Assembly (NCBI GenBank): GCA_031256675.1
Contig: JAIRQC010000027.1
Coordinates: forward strand, 17,386-81,385
Length of the DNA: 64,000 bases
Direction: 5' to 3'
Origin: Rikenellaceae bacterium
GTDB lineage: Bacteria; Bacteroidota; Bacteroidia; Bacteroidales; Rikenellaceae
The notes under the pieces were generated by a model that was not told where the DNA came from, searched no databases, and saw nothing but the letters and a program-made list of their open reading frames with translations. This document shows, in pieces, positions 56,667 through 64,000 of the stretch. Every line of letters starts with the position of its first letter. The first letter of the stretch is position 1. Both the position numbers and the translations under genes were made by a program.

Positions 56667-57835
56667 GCGGGCAAGGCGCGGGGGGTGGAGGGCTGTGTAA
56701 ATATATAGTGCGCCTCGCGAGGCAACAGTGGCACGATCTCAGACAGATTCTTGTCGGCCACAAAACCGACGACCATATATAACCGTTCGTACCCCTGCCG
56801 GGCGATCTGGGCGGTTACCTCTTTAAGCCCGTGGGCGTTATGTCCCGTGTCGCATATCGTCAGCGGATGGTCGCACAGCTTCTGCCACCGCCCCGAAAAT
56901 CCTGTCGAGCGGGCCGCCGAGGCGCAGCCGGCAAGTATCGCACCGCGCCCGATGCGCAGCGGCATGGCGTCGAGCGCCGCCATGCAGGCGACCATGTTTT
57001 TGCGCTGGTAACCGCCCGTCAGGTCGAGGGCGACCCTGAACGGTGAAAATTCGTCATGGAACGACGAATTTTCACCGCCCGACGGCAGCCCCCCATGCCT
57101 CTCTCCGCAGCGGACAAGCTCCATTACCTGCCCCTCCGCTGACGGTTCCGCGGCGACGCACTGCCAAAGGGCGTCGGCAAAGAGCAGCTCCGAGCCGCAC
57201 TCGCGGGCACGCCGCACGAAAACCCCGTCGTACTCCGGCGAGCTCTCCCCCACCACCGCCGTCACGCCCGGTTTGATGATCCCCGCCTTTTCGGCGGCGA
57301 TCATCGGCAGCGTGTCGCCGAGCAGCGCCGTGTGGTCGAGGCCGATATTGGTGATGACCGACAGTATCGGCGTGATGATATTGGTTGCGTCGAGCCGCCC
57401 GCCCAGGCCGGTCTCCACCACGGCCACGTCGACCCCCGAACGGCGAAAATGGTCGAAAGCCATGCCGACCGTCATCTCGAAGAACGACAGCCCCTCCATC
57501 GCCCCGCGCCACCGCCCGACAAACCCCACAACCTCCTCTTCGGAAACCGGCTGCCCGTCGACCCTGATACGCTCGCGGAAATCGACAAGGTGCGGCGAGG
57601 TGTAGAGCCCCACGCGATAGCCCGCCGCCTGCAACACCGAGGCAAGAATATGCGATGTCGACCCCTTGCCGTTCGTTCCGGCAACGTGTATCGACGCAAA
57701 ACTCCGCTCGGGCCGTCCCAGCCGCTCGCAAAAGGCCGCTACACGCTCCAGCCCGGGCTTGTAGGCCTGAGCGCCAACATGCTGAAACTCCGGCAGCGAA
57801 CCGTACAGATACTCCAGCGTCTGCCCGTATGTCAT
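56498..57835 (-). CDS. folC: Folylpolyglutamate / dihydrofolate synthase
   Basis: Mur-ligase-family enzyme of 445 residues adding glutamate to folates (and to dihydropteroate where bifunctional). ATG 57835 starts M-T-Y-G-Q-T-L-E-Y-L-Y; the open frame upstream to 57913 has no supporting features. The ATP loop V-A-G-T-N-G-K-G-S-T-S occurs near residues 49-59, followed by T-S-P-H-L-V-D-F-R-E-R-I and E-T-G-L-G-G-R-L-D-A-T-N, all FolC hallmarks. The last 55 codons lie in copy 2 of the 271-bp duplication. It is convergent with the GT2 gene and the M3 peptidase gene lies upstream behind a hairpin. Confidence 0.96.
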   Translation of the reverse strand: MTYGQTLEYLYGSLPEFQHVGAQAYKPGLERVAAFCERLGRPERSFASIHVAGTNGKGSTSHILASVLQAAGYRVGLYTSPHLVDFRERIRVDGQPVSEEEVVGFVGRWRGAMEGLSFFEMTVGMAFDHFRRSGVDVAVVETGLGGRLDATNIITPILSVITNIGLDHTALLGDTLPMIAAEKAGIIKPGVTAVVGESSPEYDGVFVRRARECGSELLFADALWQCVAAEPSAEGQVMELVRCGERHGGLPSGGENSSFHDEFSPFRVALDLTGGYQRKNMVACMAALDAMPLRIGRGAILAGCASAARSTGFSGRWQKLCDHPLTICDTGHNAHGLKEVTAQIARQGYERLYMVVGFVADKNLSEIVPLLPREAHYIFTQPSTPRALPASELAGLCRAAGLHGEASASVAGAYSAARSLASPSDMIFIGGSTFVVADLLAELRH

Positions 57836-57896
57836 TCTTGTTCTATATTTATATTGTATGCCGCCATGCCGCAGGCAACCCCCGCATAACAGGCGA

Positions 57897-57940
57897 AAAT
57901 CGAGAGGCCGCACCTGAACGGGTGGCGACCTCTCGATTTT
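57897..57940 (-). terminator. Terminator hairpin of the M3 peptidase gene
   Basis: AAAATCGAGAGG (57897-57908) pairs with CCTCTCGATTTT (57929-57940) with further inner pairing; read on the minus strand it ends in TTTT 16 bases after the peptidase stop. It also lies upstream of folC, separating the two genes. Confidence 0.75.
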
Positions 57941-57955
57941 GCACGGAAAGAGATA

Positions 57956-60115
57956 CTATATCGGCTTTACGGCCGTGCTGTCGGCGGGCGTTGCGGGTTC
58001 GGGGATAAGGCCGCGACCGCGGAGCAGCGGCGTCCGGCTGGGCTCCTGACCGCGGAAGTTGCGATAGAGCGTCATGCCGTCGGCTGTGCCGCCCTTCGAG
58101 AGCAGCTCGTTGCGGAAGGCCGAAGCTATCTTGCGGTTGAATATGTCGCCGCTTTGGACGAAGTGGTCGTAAGCGTCCTTGTCGAGCGCCTCCGACCAGA
58201 TGTAACCGTAATAGCCCGCCGAATAGTCGTCGAAGCCGCCGAAAATGTGTTTGAAGTAGGGATAGTGGTAACGCGGCTCGATCTCGCCCATCAGCCCGCG
58301 CCTGGCGCCGAGGGCGTTATCCTCGAACTTGTTCACATCGAACGGCACGTAGGAACTCAGCGTGTGGAGGTCCATGTCGGAGAACGAGGCGGCCAGATAT
58401 TCGACCGTCGTGAAGCCCTGGTTGAACAGGCGGCTGTTGCTGATCTTCTCGATCAGGTAGTCGGGCATCGGCGATCCGGTGCGATAGTCGAGGGCGTAAC
58501 TGCGCAGCATCTGCGGTTCGAGGCACCAGTTCTCCATGATCTGCGACGGCAGCTCGACGAAATCGCGCTCCACCTCGCGCAGGCCGCTATACGGCGCGTG
58601 GATGAACAGATAGTGGACGGCGTGGCCGAACTCGTGAAAGAAGGTTTCGGTCTCGTCGAGGTTGAGCAGGGCGGGCGCGCCGTTGCCGGGACGGGTGAAG
58701 TTGCAGGTGATGTTGATCACGGGCGGGATGCGCTTGCCGTCCTTGTAGTTCTCCTCGCGGAAGAGCCCCATCCAAGCCCCCTGCCGCTTGCCGTCGCGCG
58801 GGAAGAAGTCCATGTAGATGATCCCGAGCGAGGTCATGTCGACGTCGAGCGCTTCGTAGGTCTGACATTCGGGGTTGTAGGAGGGTATCAGCGGCGCAGG
58901 GCGGAACGTAATGCCGTACAGGCGGTTACACAGGTCAAAGACGCCAGTGCGGACATTTTCAAGCGACAGGTAGGGGCGCAGCATCTCCTCGTCGAGGTCG
59001 TATTTGGCCTTGCGGAGCTTTTCGGCGTAATACCACCAGTCCCACGAGGCGAACTCGTCGCTGCCGGTCTCGGCCTTTTTGATCTCCTTCATCTCGCGCA
59101 ACTCCTCGCCGGCGCGCTCCAAAGCGGGTTTCCATAGCGCGTTGAGCAGCGAGTAGACGTTGGCGGGGTTGGCGGCCATGCGGTCGTCGAGCACATAGTC
59201 GGCGTGCGACTTGAAGCCAAGCAGGTTGACGCGCTCGGTGCGCAGGCGGATTATGTCGTTGATAACCTGTTTGTTGTCGAGGCTGTCATTGTGGTTGCAC
59301 TTGGAGGTGTAGCCCTTGTAGAGTTGCTCGCGGAGTTCGCGGCGGGGCGAGTTGGTGATGAAGGGGATGAGGCTCGGCTTGTCGATGGTGAAGACGAACC
59401 TGCCCTTCCTGCCCATCTCCGCAGCTTTGGCCGCGGCGGCCTCTTTGAGCCCGTCCGACAGCCCCTCGACGTCGGACGAGTCGACGGTCATCGTGAAGTT
59501 CTTGTTGTCGGCCAGCAGGTTGTTCGAGTAGGTCACCTGCAACGAGGCGAGCTGCGAGTTAATCTCCCTGAGCCGCGCCATGCCCTCGTCCGACAGCCCC
59601 GCCCCGGCGCGCATGAACCTTTTATAGGTCTTCTCCACGAGGCGCACCTGCAACGGGTCGAGGTCGAGGGTGGCGCGTTTGTCGTAGATCGTCTTGATCT
59701 TGGCGAACAGCCCCCCGTTCATCATTATCCGGTCGCTGTGGGCGGTGAGGATGGGCGAGATCTCCTCCTCGATAGCCTGCATCTCGGGGTTGGTGTCGGC
59801 CTCGGAGATCGAGAAAAAGACCAGCGACACGTTTTGCAGCATCTCGCCGCTGCGGTCGTAGGCCAGCATTACGTTGTCGAAAGTCGGCTCGTCGGGGTTG
59901 TTGACGATCGAGTCTATCTGCGACAGGTGCAGCATCATGGCGCTGTCGAACGCCGGACGGTAGTGTTCGTTCCTGATCCTGTCGAACGGCGGAACGCCAA
60001 ACGGAGTGTCCCACTCCTCGAAAAACGGATTGCTCTGAGAGATATTATTCTCCCTGCACGACTGGGCTGCCAGCATAACGGAGCAGATTGTTAGAATTAT
60101 ACCGAACTTTTTCAT
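57956..60115 (-). CDS. M3-family metallopeptidase, dipeptidyl carboxypeptidase type
   Basis: A 719-residue zinc peptidase (Dcp/oligopeptidase A family) with a lipoprotein-type signal M-K-K-F-G-I-I-L-T-I-C-S-V-M-L-A-A-Q-S-C. It should therefore act in the periplasm on short peptides, removing dipeptides from the C-terminus. The zinc site H-E-F-G-H is at 494-498 (F-F-H-E-F-G-H-A-V-H) and the third ligand glutamate follows in the E-L-P-S-Q-I-M-E-N-W segment. F-E-E-W-D-T-P-F-G-V-P-P-F near residue 33 is the family entry. A -7 box TACTTTTG lies 70 bases before the ATG. Confidence 0.95.
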   Translation of the reverse strand: MKKFGIILTICSVMLAAQSCRENNISQSNPFFEEWDTPFGVPPFDRIRNEHYRPAFDSAMMLHLSQIDSIVNNPDEPTFDNVMLAYDRSGEMLQNVSLVFFSISEADTNPEMQAIEEEISPILTAHSDRIMMNGGLFAKIKTIYDKRATLDLDPLQVRLVEKTYKRFMRAGAGLSDEGMARLREINSQLASLQVTYSNNLLADNKNFTMTVDSSDVEGLSDGLKEAAAAKAAEMGRKGRFVFTIDKPSLIPFITNSPRRELREQLYKGYTSKCNHNDSLDNKQVINDIIRLRTERVNLLGFKSHADYVLDDRMAANPANVYSLLNALWKPALERAGEELREMKEIKKAETGSDEFASWDWWYYAEKLRKAKYDLDEEMLRPYLSLENVRTGVFDLCNRLYGITFRPAPLIPSYNPECQTYEALDVDMTSLGIIYMDFFPRDGKRQGAWMGLFREENYKDGKRIPPVINITCNFTRPGNGAPALLNLDETETFFHEFGHAVHYLFIHAPYSGLREVERDFVELPSQIMENWCLEPQMLRSYALDYRTGSPMPDYLIEKISNSRLFNQGFTTVEYLAASFSDMDLHTLSSYVPFDVNKFEDNALGARRGLMGEIEPRYHYPYFKHIFGGFDDYSAGYYGYIWSEALDKDAYDHFVQSGDIFNRKIASAFRNELLSKGGTADGMTLYRNFRGQEPSRTPLLRGRGLIPEPATPADSTAVKPI

Positions 60116-60185
60116 ATTTTTGTGGTTTTAAGTAGGTCGCTGTCCGTAATCGGAGGCTGATCCGGCGGTTTTTCGAGGCCTGCCA

Positions 60186-60193
60186 CAAAAGTA
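60186..60193 (-). promoter_or_regulatory. Promoter -7 box of the M3 peptidase gene
   Basis: TACTTTTG on the minus strand (complement of 60186-60193) matches TAnnTTTG and would give a leader of about 65 bases. Confidence 0.5.
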
Positions 60194-60222
60194 TTATTTA
60201 TTTACATTGATAGCACGCCGAC

Positions 60223-60924
60223 ATGCAACTTTTTTTTGTTCCGAACGTAACTTTACCCTTGTGCACCCTCTCCGAGGAGGAGTCGCGCCACTGTGCGCGG
60301 GTGTTGAGGCTCGCCCCGGGCGATGTGCTCCACCTGACCGACGGGCGCGGAACGCTGTTCGAGGCGCGCATCGTGACGCCCGACGCTCGACGCTGCGTGG
60401 TGGAGATCGTCGGCAGTTTTTCGGATTACGGCCGTCGGCCTTACGCCCTTACCGTGGCCATAGCCCCGACGAAAAATATCGACCGTTTCGAATGGTTTCT
60501 TGAGAAGGCGACCGAAATCGGCGTCGACGCCATAGTGCCGCTCGACTGTCGTCACAGCGAGCGGCGAACGGTCAATGTCGAGCGGTGCGGGCGGATTCTG
60601 GCCGGGGCAATGAAGCAGTCGTTGAGGTGTTTTCTGCCGCGCCTTGCGCCCGTTACGCGCTTCGAGGCGTTCGTAACCGCTCCGTTCGACGGCGCGCGGC
60701 TGATAGCCTGTTGCGGCGACGCGCCGAAGGATTATATCGGCTCGCTGATTGCGCCGGGCGATAACGCGCTGATAATGATAGGCCCCGAAGGCGACTTCTC
60801 GGACGGGGAGGTGGCGCTGGCCCTCTCGCACGGTTTCCGCACCGTAACCCTCGGCGAAAGCCGGCTACGCACCGAAACAGCAGCCATCATGGCCGTAGCA
60901 GAGGTGGGGATGATAAACAGGTGA
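60223..60924 (+). CDS. rsmE: 16S rRNA (uracil(1498)-N3)-methyltransferase
   Basis: A 233-residue SPOUT-fold methyltransferase acting on U1498 of 16S rRNA. The N-terminal PUA-like part includes S-R-H-C-A-R-V-L-R-L-A-P-G-D-V-L-H-L-T-D-G, and the SPOUT knot includes I-G-P-E-G-D-F-S-D-G-E and T-L-G-E-S-R-L-R-T-E-T-A, which are specific RsmE motifs. The ATG at 60223 begins M-Q-L-F-F-V-P-N, the normal start. It is divergent from the M3 peptidase gene and convergent with lon. Confidence 0.96.
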   Translation: MQLFFVPNVTLPLCTLSEEESRHCARVLRLAPGDVLHLTDGRGTLFEARIVTPDARRCVVEIVGSFSDYGRRPYALTVAIAPTKNIDRFEWFLEKATEIGVDAIVPLDCRHSERRTVNVERCGRILAGAMKQSLRCFLPRLAPVTRFEAFVTAPFDGARLIACCGDAPKDYIGSLIAPGDNALIMIGPEGDFSDGEVALALSHGFRTVTLGESRLRTETAAIMAVAEVGMINR

Positions 60925-60978
60925 TACTTTCCGTCCGCAGGCAGCGGGACGCCCGAAGTAGAAAACAGGCGGGAGCCC

Positions 60979-60996
60979 GCAGTTTGTAACAACTGC
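60979..60996 (+). terminator. Short hairpin after rsmE
   Basis: GCAGTT (60979-60984) pairs with AACTGC (60991-60996), loop TGTAAC, followed by TGTTTG. A weak terminator candidate 55 bases after the rsmE stop. Confidence 0.35.
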
Positions 60997-61034
60997 TGTT
61001 TGCCGATTTTGTTACGCAGGGCTGCTCACTGTTT

Positions 61035-61162
61035 TGTTTCGCCGCTTTGCGTCCCGCAACGATGGATAACTTCGCCGCAAAGAATGGAGAAGCACAACAT
61101 TTTTAGAATCTTCCTCATCGCCCCACCTGATTGTTTCACCGCTTTGCGTCCCGCAACGATGG
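61035..61162. repeat. 31-bp direct repeats between rsmE and lon
   Basis: A 31-bp string containing CCGCTTTGCGTCCCGCAACG occurs at 61035-61065 and again at 61132-61162 with one mismatch, 97 bp apart. No gene lies between (the 263-bp gap 60925-61187 is otherwise featureless). Confidence 0.85.
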
Positions 61163-61187
61163 CGTTCCGCTCACCGCGACGCAAAAG

Positions 61188-63611
61188 TTACCCTATCGCC
61201 AAGGCGAGCACGTCGCTGTTGGTGCGAACGTAATGGAAGGCGAGGCCGTCGATGTATTCGGGCTTGATTTCCGAGACGTCCTTGCGGTTGTCTTCGCTGA
61301 GGATGATCTCGCACAGTCCGGCGCGCTTGGCCGCCAGGATCTTCTCCTTGATGCCGCCGACGGGCATCACGCGACCGCGCAGGGTGGTCTCGCCCGTCAT
61401 GGCTATCCGCTCACGGACCGCCTTGCCCGTGAATGTCGACACCAGCGAGGTCATCATCGTGATGCCCGCGCTCGGCCCGTCCTTCGGGATGGCCCCCTCG
61501 GGAACGTGGATGTTGATGTCGCACTTCTCGAACTTCTCGCAGTCGATGCCCAGCTCCTCGTAATGGGCCTTGACCCATTCGAGGGCTATCGTGGCCGACT
61601 CCTTCATAACATCGCCCAGATTGCCCGTGACGTTCATGGCCCCCTTGCCCGGGGTGAGGATCGACTCGATGTAGAGAATGTCGCCGCCGACCTCCGTCCA
61701 CGCAAGGCCGGTCACCACGCCGACCATCCCCTCGATCTCGTACTGGTCCAGACGGAACTTGGGCACGCCGAGGATCTTTTCCACATCCTCGGGTGCGATA
61801 GCAGGGTCGAAATCGTTGTCGAAGCCGATCTCCTTGGCGCGGTAACGGGCTATCTTGGCTATGTTCTTGTCGAGGTTGCGCACGCCCGACTCGCGGGTGT
61901 ACTCGGCGATGATCTTCTCTATCGACGTCTCGGGCAGCTTCATGCTTTTGGCCGGCACGCCGTGGGCTTCCAGCTGCTTGGGTATGAGGTGATCGCGGGC
62001 GATCTGTACCTTGTCTTCGAGTATGTAGCCCGGGATGTTGATCAGCTCCATACGGTCGCGCAGGGCGGGCGGAATGTTGGCCACGTTGTTGGCCGTGGCG
62101 ATGAACAGCACCTTCGACAGGTCGAAATCCACGTCGAGATAGTTGTCGTGGAAGGTGGTGTTCTGCTCCGGGTCGAGCACTTCGAGCAGCGCCGACGACG
62201 GGTCGCCGTGGGCGCTCGAGGTCACCTTGTCGATTTCGTCGAGGATGATCACAGGGTTGGCTGACCCGCACCGCTTGATGGTCTGTATTATGCGTCCCGG
62301 CATGGCCCCGATGTAGGTACGACGGTGGCCGCGGATCTCCGCCTCGTCGTGCAGTCCACCGAGCGATATGCGTCCGAATTTGCGTTTGAGCGACTCGGCC
62401 ACCGACTTGCCCAGCGAGGTTTTGCCCACCCCGGGAGGGCCGTAGAGGCAGAGTATCGGCGATTTCAGGTCGCCTTTGAGCTTGATGACGGCAAGGTGTT
62501 CGAGTATGCGCTCTTTGACCTCTTCGAGGCCGAAATGGTCGCCGTCGAGCCGTTTGCGGGCGCGCGCCAGGTCGAGGTTATCTTTGGTATATTCGTTCCA
62601 CGGCAACTCGAGCATCATTTGCAGGTAGGTCATCTGCACCGAGTACTCCGCCATGGCCGGATTAAGCCGTTCAAGCTTCGCGACCTCCTTTTTGAACATC
62701 TCCCCCGTCTCCTTGCTCCACTTCTTTTTGCGGGCGCGGTTGCGCAGGTCGGATACGTCGTTGACGTCGGGATCGCCGCCAAGCTCCTCCTGAATGGTAC
62801 GGATCTGCTGTTGAAGGAAATACTCCTTCTGCTGCTGGTCGAGGTCGCGCTTGACTTTGCTCTGGATCTCGCTTTTGAGTTCAACCAGTTGCTGTTCGCG
62901 GGCCAGGATTTCCAGCAGGCGGCGGGCGCGGGCCAGCAGCCCCGGGGCCTCCAGCAGGTGCTGGCGGTCGGAGTCGGCAAAGTCGAGGTTGGAGCAGATA
63001 AAGTTGATCAGTCCGCGGTCGGAGTCGATGTTCTTGATGGCGAACGACGCCTCTTTGGGTATGTTGTGCGAAATGTTGATTATATTGATGGCGATGTCGC
63101 GGATCGAGTCGACCAGAGCGTTGAATTCCAGATTGTTGCTCTCCGGCGCGGTATCCCTGAGAGAGATGATCCTCGCCGTGAAGAACGGGTCGGAGGTGAT
63201 GAACTCCTTGGCCTCGATCTTGCGTATGCCGTGCATGATGACCGTCAGGTTGCCGTTGGGCATGTCGAGGATTTTGAGGATACGCGCCGCCGTGCCCACG
63301 CGGTACATGTCGTCCGGGCCCGGCTGGTCGACGTCGGCCTCCTTCTGCAACAGCGCCCCGAGCAGCCCTCCGGTAGCTTCGACGCTGCGCACGAGCTTCA
63401 TCGACTTCTCGCGCCCGACGGTAATCGGGGTGATGGAGCCGGGGAAGAGCACCGAACTGCGCAGGGTCAGGATAGGCAGCACCTCAGGGATCTCCACATC
63501 TTCGGGCATGTTGTCGTCGTCGCCAGTCACGATGGGGATCACCTGATGGACGCCTTCGACAACGTCTGCGCCAGCAAAATCGTCTCGCGAATATCTTTTT
63601 TTCTTATTCAT
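61188..63611 (-). CDS. lon: ATP-dependent protease Lon
   Basis: The 807-residue cytoplasmic AAA+ protease that removes misfolded and regulatory proteins. The N-terminal LON substrate domain (about 40-240) is followed by a helical part, the Walker A loop G-P-P-G-V-G-K-T-S-L, Walker B I-L-D-E-I-D-K, and the proteolytic domain with P-K-D-G-P-S-A-G-I-T (catalytic serine) and the lysine in G-G-I-K-E-K. ATG 63611 (M-N-K-K-K-R) is chosen; the upstream TTG lies inside the promoter box. A -7 box TACCTTTG (complement of 63618-63625) ends about 6 bases from the ATG, so the transcript is nearly leaderless. Confidence 0.97.
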   Translation of the reverse strand: MNKKKRYSRDDFAGADVVEGVHQVIPIVTGDDDNMPEDVEIPEVLPILTLRSSVLFPGSITPITVGREKSMKLVRSVEATGGLLGALLQKEADVDQPGPDDMYRVGTAARILKILDMPNGNLTVIMHGIRKIEAKEFITSDPFFTARIISLRDTAPESNNLEFNALVDSIRDIAINIINISHNIPKEASFAIKNIDSDRGLINFICSNLDFADSDRQHLLEAPGLLARARRLLEILAREQQLVELKSEIQSKVKRDLDQQQKEYFLQQQIRTIQEELGGDPDVNDVSDLRNRARKKKWSKETGEMFKKEVAKLERLNPAMAEYSVQMTYLQMMLELPWNEYTKDNLDLARARKRLDGDHFGLEEVKERILEHLAVIKLKGDLKSPILCLYGPPGVGKTSLGKSVAESLKRKFGRISLGGLHDEAEIRGHRRTYIGAMPGRIIQTIKRCGSANPVIILDEIDKVTSSAHGDPSSALLEVLDPEQNTTFHDNYLDVDFDLSKVLFIATANNVANIPPALRDRMELINIPGYILEDKVQIARDHLIPKQLEAHGVPAKSMKLPETSIEKIIAEYTRESGVRNLDKNIAKIARYRAKEIGFDNDFDPAIAPEDVEKILGVPKFRLDQYEIEGMVGVVTGLAWTEVGGDILYIESILTPGKGAMNVTGNLGDVMKESATIALEWVKAHYEELGIDCEKFEKCDINIHVPEGAIPKDGPSAGITMMTSLVSTFTGKAVRERIAMTGETTLRGRVMPVGGIKEKILAAKRAGLCEIILSEDNRKDVSEIKPEYIDGLAFHYVRTNSDVLALAIG

Positions 63612-63617
63612 ACGCCG

Positions 63618-63625
63618 CAAAGGTA
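63618..63625 (-). promoter_or_regulatory. lon promoter -7 box
   Basis: TACCTTTG on the minus strand ends only 6 bases upstream of the lon ATG. With normal Bacteroidota spacing transcription starts at or beside the start codon. Confidence 0.55.
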
Positions 63626-63881
63626 AAGTATTTATCGGTACATTCCATCTCGCCGCAGTAATTTTGCCGACATTTTAATAACACAGGCAGCAAAAGGGGG
63701 CTGCCTGAGCAGGCTATAGGCGTCGAAATGAGGCTGTCGGATATCGACGGCAAGATCGACCAGCTGCTGGCAGGAAGCTCTTTAAGTGAAGATTTGATAG
63801 TATTGCCATTTTCGTCTTTCACCCCTGACATCGGTGTCGTCGACGTGAATACACTAATTCCTGTCAACGACGACGAATCAT
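63626..63881. other. Unassigned less GC-rich segment with an open frame
   Basis: This sequence is less GC-rich than the rest. A plus-strand frame runs open from 63662 to 63910 and reads plausibly (E-Q-A-I-G-V-E-M-R-L-S-D-I-D, then P-F-S-S-F-T-P-D-I-G-V-V-D-V-N), with an ATG at 63728 (60 residues); a minus-strand frame (63604-63924) is also open. Neither has a start signal, and the plus frame runs into the tRNA fragment. Probably the remnant of an inserted element; I do not call a gene. Confidence 0.4.
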
Positions 63882-63903
63882 GTTCGAATCCCCCTCTCTC
63901 CGC
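63882..63903 (+). other. 3' fragment of a tRNA-Ser-like gene (possible att site)
   Basis: GTTCGAATCC followed by CCCTCTCTCCGC matches the T-loop and acceptor 3' strand of a typical Bacteroidota tRNA-Ser. The 5' part is absent: the preceding bases cannot form the T-stem and no GGAGAG start lies 80-90 bases upstream. Such 3' tRNA pieces are left where integrative elements recombine into a tRNA gene. The sequence after it (63904-64000) contains no gene within the window. Confidence 0.55.
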
Positions 63904-64000
63904 TGGGTGATTGGGTAAATGCAAGTAAAACTGCGTAGATCAAGTATTTACGCGGTCTTTGTTTTGGGGTGTAACGCAAAAAAGAGGGATTTTGAGCAGT

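Noticed and set aside
62325-63626. 433-residue plus-strand ORF
   Set aside because: Antisense to lon.
63728-63910. 60-residue plus-strand ORF near the tRNA fragment
   Set aside because: It runs through the tRNA 3' sequence, has no promoter, and the opposite strand is also open; not enough to call a gene.

Overview
The window comes from a GC-rich member of the Bacteroidota (Bacteroidetes). SusC/SusD pairs, BACON-domain lipoproteins, lipoprotein signals followed by K-D-D type surface-export motifs, and promoters with the Bacteroidota -7 box TAnnTTTG all point there. The GC-rich codon use resembles Rikenellaceae (Alistipes-like); that narrower placement is inference.

Layout. 1-5300: tatA, a frameshifted lipoprotein gene, an MFS transporter and a TPR protein on the minus strand, then a small lipoprotein on the plus strand. 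6.1-12.2 kb (plus): purA behind a leader with a long RNA stem, then etfB-etfA, a YcxB-like membrane protein, a decayed gene fragment and an acyl-CoA dehydrogenase (an electron-transferring fatty acyl or butyryl-CoA module). 12.7-30.0 kb (minus): nine collinear genes for a glycerol phosphate economy: FAD glycerol-3-phosphate dehydrogenase, GlpT, a glycerophosphodiester phosphodiesterase, SusC, SusD, two calcineurin-like phosphoesterases and two large BACON lipoproteins. A DeoR/GlpR-type regulator is divergent at 30.3 kb. There is no glycoside hydrolase. I read it as a Sus-like uptake system for a phosphodiester substrate (teichoic acid, glycerophospholipid or similar) whose final product is glycerol 3-phosphate. 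This is the most interesting system in the window.

31.2-46.5 kb: a glycosyltransferase with an in-frame amber codon directly downstream of secA, a small near-leaderless gene, rsmA with a hexapeptide-repeat insertion, a small lipoprotein, recQ, the lptB-aroA-aroC operon, a thioredoxin lipoprotein, and a translationally coupled trio of prenyl synthase, a Hint (intein/hedgehog-like) protein with an NADase-type glycan-binding domain, and a U32 peptidase. 46.5-51.3 kb: a decayed membrane/thioredoxin locus, a TlpA-like lipoprotein, a 27-bp tandem repeat, a YjbR protein and a long non-coding stretch with a large inverted repeat. 51.3-56.2 kb (plus): trxB, a cysteine-rich LRR lipoprotein, then LuxE-like, Stealth and GT2 genes that look like a small surface-glycan cassette. 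56.1-56.7 kb: a 271-bp tandem duplication across the GT2/folC junction. 56.5-63.6 kb: folC, an M3 metallopeptidase, rsmE and lon. The right end holds a 3' fragment of a tRNA-Ser-like gene in less GC-rich sequence.

A theme across the window is degenerate short tandem repeats (periods about 9, 11, 18, 21, 24, 27, 30, 31, 36 and 39 bp), both between genes and inside otherwise conserved genes (rsmA, aroA, glycerol-3-phosphate dehydrogenase, the YcxB-like protein, the Hint protein).
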